From positions 2,408,907-2,472,906 of the forward strand of contig NZ_CP096270.1 in the NCBI RefSeq assembly GCF_023204835.1: 64,000 nt of DNA. Reading direction: 5' to 3'. The notes under the pieces were generated by a model. It saw nothing but the letters and a program-made list of their open reading frames with translations. It was not told the origin of the DNA and did not search any database. This stretch comes from Salinarchaeum laminariae. GTDB lineage: Archaea > Halobacteriota > Halobacteria > Halobacteriales > Salinarchaeaceae. The position numbers and the translations under genes were made by a program. Shown in pieces: positions 26,993 through 34,250 of the stretch. The first letter of the stretch is position 1, and each line of letters starts with the position of its first letter.

Positions 26993-27793
26993 TCACTCGG
27001 CGCAGGAGGGACAGACCAACGCAACACTGCCTTCGTCTTCGAGAATCGTCGTGTGGAGAACGCTCACCGGATGTGATCGGCCACAGACGGCACAGTCGCT
27101 TTTCGGGTCTGCGGTGAGCGAGTCAGGAACGCCGTCGCCCGTGGTATCTGACGGTGCCGTTCCCGATCCATCGGCAGTCGCAGTTGATCCCATCCCGTCG
27201 GTCACTCCCGCGCCGACGCCGTGATCGACGCCGTGTTCGAGCTCTTGGAACGCGTCCTGGGTCATCTCCTCGAGGACCTCCGCTGCGAGTTCTCGTACGA
27301 CGCTGTCGGCGTGCTCGGTATCCAGAATCGACTCGACGGACGGCGATGGGTCCTGTCGCGTCTCTTCGAGCCCGTCGACGTACTCGTCGAAGCTCACCGA
27401 CTCGCCATCGGGGCTATCGAGGGCAGGCTCGTCGACGACGGCATCGATCGGCTCAGTCGAGGGGGCCCGGTCGATCTCGGTGCCCTCGGAGGAGTGTGAA
27501 GACGGCCCGGACTGCTCCGAGTTAGCTCCGATCTCAGTCCCGGCGTCAGTTTCCGTTATACTCTCAGTGTCAGTCTCCACCGCGTTGCCAGCGCCCGGTT
27601 CGTTTGTGCGTGACTCAGCAGTGGAGTCCTGCGTTTGAGCGGCGAGGTCGACGGCGACGCTGAGGGCTTCCTGAAAGCTCGCCGGTTCGTAGCCCCGCTC
27701 GGCGACGAAGAGTTCGTGAACGCGATCGCGAAGCGGGGCGGGGACGCGAGGCTGAGAGTACTCGTCTCCAGCCCGATCGTCGTCCCGGTTCAT
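26993..27793 (-). CDS. Acidic protein with C-terminal zinc ribbon
   Basis: A 266-residue protein. The N-terminal about 55 residues (PAPLRDRVHELFVAERGYEPASFQEALSVAVDLA) look like a small helical domain. They are followed by a long disordered Ser/Thr/Glu-rich stretch (about 60-190) and then a C-terminal zinc ribbon (CAVCGRSH ... CPSC). No known function. The two ends may be joined by a flexible linker, as in adaptor proteins. A TTTATTAG box lies 25-32 bp upstream of the ATG, so the start is well supported. Confidence 0.7.
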   Translation of the reverse strand: MNRDDDRAGDEYSQPRVPAPLRDRVHELFVAERGYEPASFQEALSVAVDLAAQTQDSTAESRTNEPGAGNAVETDTESITETDAGTEIGANSEQSGPSSHSSEGTEIDRAPSTEPIDAVVDEPALDSPDGESVSFDEYVDGLEETRQDPSPSVESILDTEHADSVVRELAAEVLEEMTQDAFQELEHGVDHGVGAGVTDGMGSTATADGSGTAPSDTTGDGVPDSLTADPKSDCAVCGRSHPVSVLHTTILEDEGSVALVCPSCAE

Positions 27794-27817
27794 GCTCTGG
27801 TATCGGGACTCCTCCCT

Positions 27818-27825
27818 AATAAATT
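27818..27825 (-). promoter_or_regulatory. TATA box of the zinc-ribbon protein gene
   Basis: TTTATTAG on the minus strand, centred about 28 bp before the ATG at 27793. This is the spacing of haloarchaeal leaderless promoters. Confidence 0.55.
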
Positions 27826-27996
27826 GAAGTGGTAGCTGCGGGAACCGAACAGTGTGCGGGAATCACGTCCGTCGGATCGAGCGGCTGCGTTCGCCCCCTC
27901 AAGTGGCATATTGGCAGGCGCTCGATTTCTCAGGACGTGGGAATCGGACCCGATCATACAAGGCTGTGTTCAGTATTATTGACCAGAGATCGCCAG

Positions 27997-28659
27997 ATGA
28001 CCCACGCAGAACTCACCGTCACGCTCCCGGATGGGACGTGGATCAAGGACGTGTCCACGAAACATCCCAGCGCCACCTTCCGGGTGCTCGCAGCGCTTCC
28101 GGGGGGTGACGCCGGATTCGGCCTCGTCGAACTCACTGCGTCGGATCCGCGACCGGTGCTCGCTGACATGGAGGATCACGACGCAATCACGCGACTGGAA
28201 CTCCTCCAGGCCGGCGAGGACCGCGCGATGGTCCAGTTCGAGACGACCCAGCCGCTCCTCCTCTTCTCCGCGCGCGAGTCGAGAATGCCGATCGAACTCC
28301 CCGTCGATATCGTCGACGGTACCACGACGCTGGAGCTGACGGCCTCCCGGGATCGCCTCTCCGAACTGGGTCGTCAGTTCGACGCCTTCGGTCTCGAGTT
28401 CGACGTCGAGTACGTGAGCCCACGGGCCGAGTCCGAGCGACTCCTGACGGACAGACAGCGCGAACTCATTACGACCGCGATCGAGATGGGCTACTACGAC
28501 ACGCCACGAGAGTCTTCGATGACGGAGCTGGCCGATGCCCTGGATATCGCGAAATCTACTTGCTCTGAGACGCTTCACCGAGCAGAAGAGAAAGTGATCA
28601 AGCGGTTCGCCGACGATCAGCTCCGATCGCCTGAATCTGCGACGGTCGAGACGAACTAA
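27997..28659 (+). CDS. HTH_10 (bacterio-opsin activator-like) transcriptional regulator
   Basis: A 220-residue protein starting MTHAELTVTLPDGTWIKDVS, with a TATTATT box about 22 bp upstream. The N-terminal about 150 residues form the beta-rich sensor-like region found in many haloarchaeal regulators. The C-terminus has LTDRQRELITTAIEMGYYDTPR and ADALDIAKSTCSETLHRAEEKVIKRFAD, the HTH_10 helix-turn-helix. The frame is open upstream to 27829 but the extra part is not protein-like. It is followed at once by a 56-codon frame and the DUF7521 membrane gene, so it is the first gene of a likely operon. The target is unknown; it may control its own operon. Confidence 0.88.
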   Translation: MTHAELTVTLPDGTWIKDVSTKHPSATFRVLAALPGGDAGFGLVELTASDPRPVLADMEDHDAITRLELLQAGEDRAMVQFETTQPLLLFSARESRMPIELPVDIVDGTTTLELTASRDRLSELGRQFDAFGLEFDVEYVSPRAESERLLTDRQRELITTAIEMGYYDTPRESSMTELADALDIAKSTCSETLHRAEEKVIKRFADDQLRSPESATVETN

Positions 28660-28661
28660 CC

Positions 28662-28832
28662 ATGCCACACGCCCCGCTACCAGACGGCCTCCCCGCCGTT
28701 GCCACCGAACACGTCAGCAAGAACCGCGTTTCTACTGAACACTCCATCCGGAATTCCTCTTCGCGCCGCCCGTACCGCGACCGAAAGTTCACCAACAGTC
28801 GAGCGGCTGATACTCTTGGGAGGGTGATCTGA
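28662..28832 (+). CDS. Possible 56-residue basic protein between regulator and DUF7521
   Basis: An ATG two bases after the regulator stop opens 56 codons that end with TGA directly abutting the next ATG (28833). The deduced protein begins MPHAPLPDGLPAVATEHVSK and is basic (SRRPYRDRKF), unusual for this organism. The exact fit between two genes suggests translational coupling, but composition argues for caution. If it is not translated, this is a 173-bp spacer carrying the Shine-Dalgarno sequence of the next gene. Confidence 0.35.
   Translation: MPHAPLPDGLPAVATEHVSKNRVSTEHSIRNSSSRRPYRDRKFTNSRAADTLGRVI
28820..28827 (+). promoter_or_regulatory. Shine-Dalgarno sequence of the DUF7521 gene
   Basis: GAGGGTGA-like sequence about 6-13 nt before the ATG at 28833. 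It supports translation of an internal operon gene, whereas first genes nearby appear leaderless. Confidence 0.5.
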
Positions 28833-29147
28833 ATGGACGCTCTCACCACCGCCGTCGTCGCTGCGAACACTGTGACGCTCGTCTTCGGGAGTGCGATCGT
28901 CTTCCTCGCCTACCGTGCGTACACCCGAACCGGATCGAGAGCCCTTCGAGCGCTGAGCGTGGGTCTCGGGCTCGTGACGCTGGGAACGCTTCTGGGCGGA
29001 TCGCTTCACCAGCTCACGGCCGCATCGCTACTCCAGAGCATCGCTGTTCAGAGCGCATTCACAGCGCTGGGCTTCGTCGCCCTCGCCTACTCGTTGTTCG
29101 TCGAGCGGTCGCCGACCGCGACGATCGTCTCCTCCTCGACGGAGTGA
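28833..29147 (+). CDS. DUF7521-like small membrane protein
   Basis: A 104-residue protein with three TM segments (TTAVVAANTVTLVFGSAIVFLAY; LRALSVGLGLVTLGTLLGG; SAFTALGFVALAYSLFV). This length and layout, and the position just downstream of an HTH_10 regulator, match the haloarchaeal DUF7521 family. It may sense or relay a membrane signal to the regulator; that is inference from gene pairing. The start is fixed by a good Shine-Dalgarno sequence and abuts the preceding stop codon. Confidence 0.8.
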   Translation: MDALTTAVVAANTVTLVFGSAIVFLAYRAYTRTGSRALRALSVGLGLVTLGTLLGGSLHQLTAASLLQSIAVQSAFTALGFVALAYSLFVERSPTATIVSSSTE

Positions 29148-29210
29148 GTTGCCTTCGGCCGGACAGCTTCCTCACAACCTTCTTGCGCCACCGCTGAGAA
29201 CGTCCAGCCG

Positions 29211-30497
29211 ATGTCAGACGACAATCTCGGCTTCCACACGCGGAGCCTGCACGCCGGACAGGAGGCGGACCCGACGACTGGGGCACGCGCGCCCCCGATC
29301 TACCAGACCACGTCCTACGAGTTCGACGACGCCGAGCACGCGGCGTCGCTCTTCGCGCTCGAGGAGCCCGGCAACATCTACAGCCGGATCATGAACCCCA
29401 CCAACGGCGTTCTCGAACAGCGACTCGCATCGCTGGAGGGCGGCGTCGGTGCGATCGCAACGTCGAGCGGAATGGCAGCGCTCGACCTTGCAACGTTCAC
29501 GCTCGCGAGCGAGGGCGACAACGTCGTTACGGCATCGGCGCTGTACGGCGGGACCTACACCTACTTCACCCACACTGCACCCCGGCGCGGGATCGAGACG
29601 CGCTTCGTCGATACGTTGGACTACGACGCGTACGCGGACGCGATAGACGACGATACCGCCTACGTCCATCTGGAGTCGATCGGCAACCCCGCTCTCGTGA
29701 CGCCCGACATCGAGCGCATCGCGGAGATTGCCCACGAGAACGGCGCCCCGCTGTTCGTCGACAACACATTTGCGACGCCGTATCTCTGCAACCCGCTCGA
29801 CCACGGCGCCGACCTCGTCTGGCACTCGACCACGAAGTGGATCCACGGTGCTGGCTCGACGATCGGCGGCGTGTTGATCGACGGCGGCGACTTCGACTGG
29901 ACCGCGGAGGACTACCCCGAGATCGCCGGCGACAATCCGGCCTACCACGGCGTGAACTTCAAAGAACGGTTCGGCGAACTGGCCTTCAGCATGACGGCAC
30001 GGGCTCGCGCGCTGCGGGACCTCGGCAATCAGCAGGCGCCCTTCGACGCCTGGGTGACGACCCAGAAACTCGAGACGCTTCCCCTCCGGATGGAGCGCCA
30101 CTGCGAGAACGCCATGGCCGTCGCCGAACATCTGGACGACCATCCCGAGGTCGAGTGGCTGACCTATCCGGGTCTCGACGATCACGAAACCCACGACGTA
30201 GCGTCCGAGTATCTCGACGGCGGCTACGGCGGGATGATCTGCTTCGGTCTCGAGGGGGGCTACGACGCAGCGCGAACGACCGTCGAATCGACGGAGCTCG
30301 CGAGCCTCCTCGCGAACGTCGGCGACGCGAAGACGCTAATCATCCACCCCGCATCGACCACCCACCAGCAGCTAACTGACGAAGAACAGCTCGCCAGCGG
30401 CGTCACCGACGACCTCGTTCGCCTCTCCGTCGGTCTCGAAGACGTCGAGGACGTGATCGACGACCTCGATCAGGCGATCGACGCCGCGACCGAGTAG
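29211..30497 (+). CDS. metY: O-acetylhomoserine sulfhydrylase / cystathionine gamma-synthase-type PLP enzyme
   Basis: A 428-residue PLP enzyme of the Cys/Met metabolism family. It starts MSDDNLGFHTRSLHAGQEADP. The family motifs RAPPIYQTTSYEF, YSRIMNPTNGVLEQRLASLEGG, the PLP-lysine segment HSTTKWIHGAGSTIGG and the C-terminal HPASTTHQQL with VRLSVGLEDVEDVIDDL are all intact. The length and the IYSRIMNPT opening favour MetY (O-acetylhomoserine plus sulfide to homocysteine) over MetB. No metX gene is adjacent. It is cytoplasmic. Confidence 0.9.
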   Translation: MSDDNLGFHTRSLHAGQEADPTTGARAPPIYQTTSYEFDDAEHAASLFALEEPGNIYSRIMNPTNGVLEQRLASLEGGVGAIATSSGMAALDLATFTLASEGDNVVTASALYGGTYTYFTHTAPRRGIETRFVDTLDYDAYADAIDDDTAYVHLESIGNPALVTPDIERIAEIAHENGAPLFVDNTFATPYLCNPLDHGADLVWHSTTKWIHGAGSTIGGVLIDGGDFDWTAEDYPEIAGDNPAYHGVNFKERFGELAFSMTARARALRDLGNQQAPFDAWVTTQKLETLPLRMERHCENAMAVAEHLDDHPEVEWLTYPGLDDHETHDVASEYLDGGYGGMICFGLEGGYDAARTTVESTELASLLANVGDAKTLIIHPASTTHQQLTDEEQLASGVTDDLVRLSVGLEDVEDVIDDLDQAIDAATE

Positions 30498-30536
30498 GAC
30501 GGCCCGCCCACAGGCGTCCCGCTGCAACGGACGACG

Positions 30537-30842
30537 TCAGGAGTCGGCCCGTGGCGCGAGCACGAGGAGCGCCGTACTATCCTCCAGCGCGTGCGGCGAG
30601 ATGTCCCGATCACCGTCGAATCGTGCGACGTCGCCGGGAGAAAGCTCGTGTTCCTCGTCGTCCAGCACCACCGCGATCGACCCACTGAGGAGGTGGAACA
30701 CGATCTGGCGATCGGGGTGGCTGTGTGCTGCGATTTCGTCACCGGCCTCGAGCGCGAGCCTGATCGTCTTGGGTTCGTCCTCGAACAGCACGGCGTGTGG
30801 TTCTGACTCGAGATCGTCGAGCGAAACCAGCTCGGTCGTCAT
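30537..30842 (-). CDS. Cupin domain protein
   Basis: A 101-residue single-domain cupin. Motif 1 is GDEIAAHSHPDRQIVFHLLSG (two His and a Gln/His pair), and motif 2 is LSPGDVARFDGDRDISPHAL (second metal His). It probably binds Fe, Mn or Zn. The start codon overlaps the stop of the DUF2249 gene by 4 bp (ATGA), so they are co-translated. Function is unknown; small cupins may regulate or act as dioxygenases. Confidence 0.88.
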   Translation of the reverse strand: MTTELVSLDDLESEPHAVLFEDEPKTIRLALEAGDEIAAHSHPDRQIVFHLLSGSIAVVLDDEEHELSPGDVARFDGDRDISPHALEDSTALLVLAPRADS

Positions 30843-31066
30843 TCCTTGGGCAGTTCGGCCTCGAACTCGTTCGGGCCAGTCTTCTCGACCTCGTATCCAT
30901 CGACGTCGAACGCGTCGACCTCGGCCTGGAACTCATAGAAGAGTGGTTTTGGCTCGTGATCGTTGACGATCGTGAGCGTGTCGCCGGAGTCCATCTCGTC
31001 GAAGGCCTCGTGGATCAGTGGATGGCGCTTTGGCGGCGAAACGTCGCGCAGGTCCAGTCGTGGCAT
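30839..31066 (-). CDS. DUF2249 domain protein
   Basis: A 75-residue protein starting MPRLDLRDVSPPKRHPLIHEAFDEM; an ATG at 31093 is also in frame. The openings LDLRDVSPPKRHPLI and SGDTLTIVNDHEPKPLFYEFQAE are characteristic of DUF2249, a TusA-like small fold often encoded with hemerythrin, cupin or nitrogen-oxide genes. Here it is coupled to a cupin and followed upstream by a glutaredoxin-like gene. A role in sulfur or nitrogen-oxide redox chemistry is inference. Confidence 0.85.
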   Translation of the reverse strand: MPRLDLRDVSPPKRHPLIHEAFDEMDSGDTLTIVNDHEPKPLFYEFQAEVDAFDVDGYEVEKTGPNEFEAELPKE

Positions 31067-31144
31067 GCGCTCGTACGTCCGATCGCTGGCCAACTCCGCG
31101 TTGTGCCGAACGTATTCGGTAGGAACAAAACGAGCGTCCGATGG

Positions 31145-31405
31145 CTATTCGTCGGCGAGTGCGCGCAGCGTGCTCCGTGCAGCGACTGGATCGACGCTGT
31201 ACTTGAATGCAGGCCGATCGTCGAGAAGGACGTAGGGAACTCGCTCACCGTACTCCTCACGGAGTTCTGGATCCTCATCGACGTCGACGATCGACAGCGA
31301 GAGGTCGACGTCCTCTTCGCTCGCTACGGAGCGAAGCGTCTCGATTGCGTCGTCGCACAGGTCACAGTTCTCGCGCGTGTAGACAGTCCCGGAGACGGAC
31401 GCCAT
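31145..31405 (-). CDS. Glutaredoxin-like (DUF836) thioredoxin-fold protein
   Basis: An 86-residue protein with VYTRENCDLCDDAIETLRSVA (CxxC active site, CDLC) and VPYVLLDDRPAF, where the cis-Pro strand is expected. It is short, as in the DUF836/glutaredoxin-like group. It probably reduces disulfides or relays electrons. It lies 78 bp upstream of the DUF2249 gene on the same strand and may be part of the same transcription unit. Confidence 0.88.
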   Translation of the reverse strand: MASVSGTVYTRENCDLCDDAIETLRSVASEEDVDLSLSIVDVDEDPELREEYGERVPYVLLDDRPAFKYSVDPVAARSTLRALADE

Positions 31406-31471
31406 ACGAACGAGTGAACTGCCAACGAAAAACGCGTTCCGATCCTGAAACCGCCAGACTCCAGCACCCGG

Positions 31472-32203
31472 TCAGCGATCGTAGGACGACGGCGGATCGC
31501 GCTCTGCGACGGCATCGAGCAGCGTCGCGAGCGCCTCCGCAGCGGCCGAAAGCAGTGCCTCGCCACGCTGGGCATCCGCAGCGCTCGGATCGCCGACGAC
31601 CCCGCTCTCGGCGAACTCGACGCTGTCGAAGGCGAGGTTGACTCCGGCGACCCAATCGCCCCACTCCTCGCTCGCGCCGGCGACTGCCTCCTCGAGTCGG
31701 TCCTCGCGGACGAGATCGGGTTCGACGCGCAGGAGCATCGACGTCTCGACGGGGCCCGCGTGTCCCATGTCGGAAGCGTCGGTTGAGTCGAACCAGGTGA
31801 ACGGCACCGCGTAGGCGTCGCCGTCGCGAGAGAGACTGCCCGCGACCTCTCGGAGTGCGTCGACGTTGCCGCCGTGGCCGTTGACGATGACGATGCGATC
31901 GAAACCGTGGTAGGCGAGGCTCGCTGCTGCCTCGCGGACGTACGCACGAAAGGTATCCTCGCTCACCCACATCGTGCCGTCGAACTGGCGGTGCTCCTCG
32001 GCGATGCCGACCGGAATCGCCGGAGCGACGACGACGTCACCCTCGTACGCATCCACGCCAGCCTTCGCAACGGCTTCGGCGGCGATGGTGTCCGTCGCGA
32101 GTGGTGCGTGGGGGCCGTGTTGCTCCGTGCTACCAACCGGAAGGACGGCGAGATCGGTGTCGACGGCCGCGGCGTCGGGCCAGGCCACCTCCGCGAGATT
32201 CAT
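31472..32203 (-). CDS. Creatininase family amidohydrolase (possibly ArfB deformylase)
   Basis: A 243-residue protein starting MNLAEVAWPDAAAVDTDLAVLPVGSTEQHGPHAPLATDT. The metal ligands are visible in STEQHGPH, the central PVGIAEEH and NGHGGN, and Glu in GHAGPVETSMLL. In archaea this family includes ArfB, the deformylase of flavin/F420 biosynthesis, and in some bacteria the mycofactocin peptidase MftE; neither can be chosen firmly. No mycofactocin gene is near. The N-terminal extension of the frame to 32311 is unlikely. Confidence 0.85.
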   Translation of the reverse strand: MNLAEVAWPDAAAVDTDLAVLPVGSTEQHGPHAPLATDTIAAEAVAKAGVDAYEGDVVVAPAIPVGIAEEHRQFDGTMWVSEDTFRAYVREAAASLAYHGFDRIVIVNGHGGNVDALREVAGSLSRDGDAYAVPFTWFDSTDASDMGHAGPVETSMLLRVEPDLVREDRLEEAVAGASEEWGDWVAGVNLAFDSVEFAESGVVGDPSAADAQRGEALLSAAAEALATLLDAVAERDPPSSYDR

Positions 32204-32385
32204 GACCAGACGATCGGACCCGACGCTCTTCAACCCCAGCGATCTGGACGCGGGCAACCCTTCGCACGTCGACAAGCGTCCACGCGTCGCTTCGAGATCG
32301 TCGACAGACAACGTCGGAGGCGAACCTGCTCTCTTGCGATCCAGTTCCCCGACACTTATTGCGTCGCTCGTCCCACCGGTCTGTC

Positions 32386-33939
32386 ATGAGCGATTCGCGG
32401 CCCGGAATTCGCCTGAGTGGGTTCGGGCTCGCCTTTCTCGCGTTTTTCCTGACTCGATTCCTGGTCGCCGGAGCCACACGGGCCGAAGTCGACACGTTCG
32501 TCTTCGCTATTCTGGTCCCTCTCGTAGCGGGACTGGGCCTGACGATCTACGGCGTCGCAATCGGGGTCGGAGCGGTCTCGCACGATTACGCTCACACTGT
32601 CTGGCGCTGGTCCGTACTTGGAACGTTCACGATGGTGCTCGTCCTCGCCACAGCCTCGCTGAACACGGTGCTCCAGGGCGAGCCACTCGACCAGCTCTGG
32701 GAACAGTCCGGAATCGTGATCGCGAACGTGTTCCTGGGCGGCGCAATTCTCGGAGCGATCGTCGGCCATCGTACTGCCAGAAGCAGACGGAAGAACGAAG
32801 AGCTCGTCCAGTACGCCGAGCGAGCGATGCTCGTCAACCGACGGCTTCGCCACGAAATTCTCAACGTCGCAGCGATCGTGAAAGGGTACGCCCACGGGAT
32901 CGAGGACGACGAGATCGAAGACGCCAGCACCGCAATCAGAGAGTCGACCGAGCAGATCGAGCGAACCGTCGATCACGTCAACGAGTTCGCCGGAACGACG
33001 GGGGAGGTCGCCCCAACCGATCTCGGCGACGCAGTCGAGAGAACGCTCGAATTATTCCCAGACGACGTCGAGGTGACGGTCGCCGGATCGATTCCCGACG
33101 ATACCCTCGTCCGTGCTGACGATCGACTCGAACTGCTCGTGGCGGAGCTCGTCGAGAACGCAATCGAACACGCTGGACCGAACCCAGACGTCGCCATCGA
33201 ACTGACCCCGAACGGACGGACCGTCGAACTTACCGTTCGTGACGACGGCCCCGGTCTTCCCGAAACAGCGAAAGAAGTGCTCGCAGCACGCTCTCTCCCC
33301 GAATACGACGATCCGTCCTTCGGCTACGGTCTGCAGATGGTTCGGCTCCTCGTCGAGCAGTACGACGGCGCGATCGCAGCTACCAGCGACGGGGGCGCGT
33401 CGGTGACTGTGACACTCCAGCGGACGCGAGAGCGATCGACGCCAGCTCTCGCTCTGGGCGTGCCGGTCGTTGACCTCCTCAGAGTGTCCGTCGCAGCACT
33501 CGTTGCCGGATTTGCTATGGGGCTACTCATGGACCACATCGCGGGCATCATGCCCACCCTCGGCGCGATGTACGGCGTCGAGCACGGGCTCGTCGGGTGG
33601 GTCGCCCACCTCTTCCACAGCATCCTTTTCGCGCTGCTGTTCGCTGCTGGCTGCACTGTCGCACCGCTCGACGACGTTGCGTCGACGGTTCGGGGATCGA
33701 CTGCCCTGGGACTGGGCTGGGGACTGGTGCTGTGGCTCGTCGGTGCGGGCATCGTCATGCCAGTCTGGATGATGGCCGTCAACCTCGATGCAACCATCCC
33801 GAACCTCACAGTGATCACCCTGGTCTCTCACGTAGTGTGGGGACTGCTCCTCGGCGCACTCTACCCCATGTTGCCTGACAACGGGGACTTCGTTCCTGAC
33901 GTCGGTGGGATCCTCCGAAACCTCGTTCCAACACGATAG
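32386..33939 (+). CDS. Membrane histidine kinase with N- and C-terminal membrane domains
   Basis: A 517-residue protein starting MSDSRPGIRLSGFGLAF, with an ACTTATT box about 30 bp upstream. An N-terminal membrane region of four TM helices (about 8-130) leads to a coiled segment and the phosphoacceptor helix with RRLRHEILNVAAIVKGYAHG (His in RHEI, HisKA-like). The catalytic domain has ELVENAIEHAG (N box), VRDDGPGLP (G1) and FGYGLQMVRLLVEQYDG (G2). Unusually, a second membrane region of about 140 residues with four TM helices follows the kinase domain. No response regulator gene is adjacent. The signal is unknown. Confidence 0.9.
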   Translation: MSDSRPGIRLSGFGLAFLAFFLTRFLVAGATRAEVDTFVFAILVPLVAGLGLTIYGVAIGVGAVSHDYAHTVWRWSVLGTFTMVLVLATASLNTVLQGEPLDQLWEQSGIVIANVFLGGAILGAIVGHRTARSRRKNEELVQYAERAMLVNRRLRHEILNVAAIVKGYAHGIEDDEIEDASTAIRESTEQIERTVDHVNEFAGTTGEVAPTDLGDAVERTLELFPDDVEVTVAGSIPDDTLVRADDRLELLVAELVENAIEHAGPNPDVAIELTPNGRTVELTVRDDGPGLPETAKEVLAARSLPEYDDPSFGYGLQMVRLLVEQYDGAIAATSDGGASVTVTLQRTRERSTPALALGVPVVDLLRVSVAALVAGFAMGLLMDHIAGIMPTLGAMYGVEHGLVGWVAHLFHSILFALLFAAGCTVAPLDDVASTVRGSTALGLGWGLVLWLVGAGIVMPVWMMAVNLDATIPNLTVITLVSHVVWGLLLGALYPMLPDNGDFVPDVGGILRNLVPTR

Positions 33940-34250
33940 GGCGGTGTAGAGAATCGATCCGAGGACCGACCGAGCGGCACTGATCGTCTTGCCAGTTGGG
34001 CAGCCCGTACAAATCGATCGGCTTGGACAACTGGACAACGCGAATAACTAAGCGGCTCGGGAGACCGAGTGTCACGAGCAACTGAGCGGCTTCGATACCT
34101 GCTTCGTTCGAACAACTGATCGGACAGAACAGCCGTAACCGTGAAGCGGTTGATCCAAGCGCCAGGCGAAAGGGAGTCACCTACTGGAGACTGTCACGAT
34201 CCGCAGGAGGACGTGACGATGCGCTAGGGATAGAAACTCGTCGCGACCGA
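33940..34250. other. Convergent intergenic region, no gene seen
   Basis: 311 bp between the converging kinase and ABC exporter genes. Frames here are basic shadows. I see no strong hairpin or T-tract that would mark the two expected terminators, and no repeat. Confidence 0.4.

Noticed and set aside
29214..30194. 326-codon minus-strand open frame
   Set aside because: Shadow of metY, which has the full PLP-enzyme motif set.
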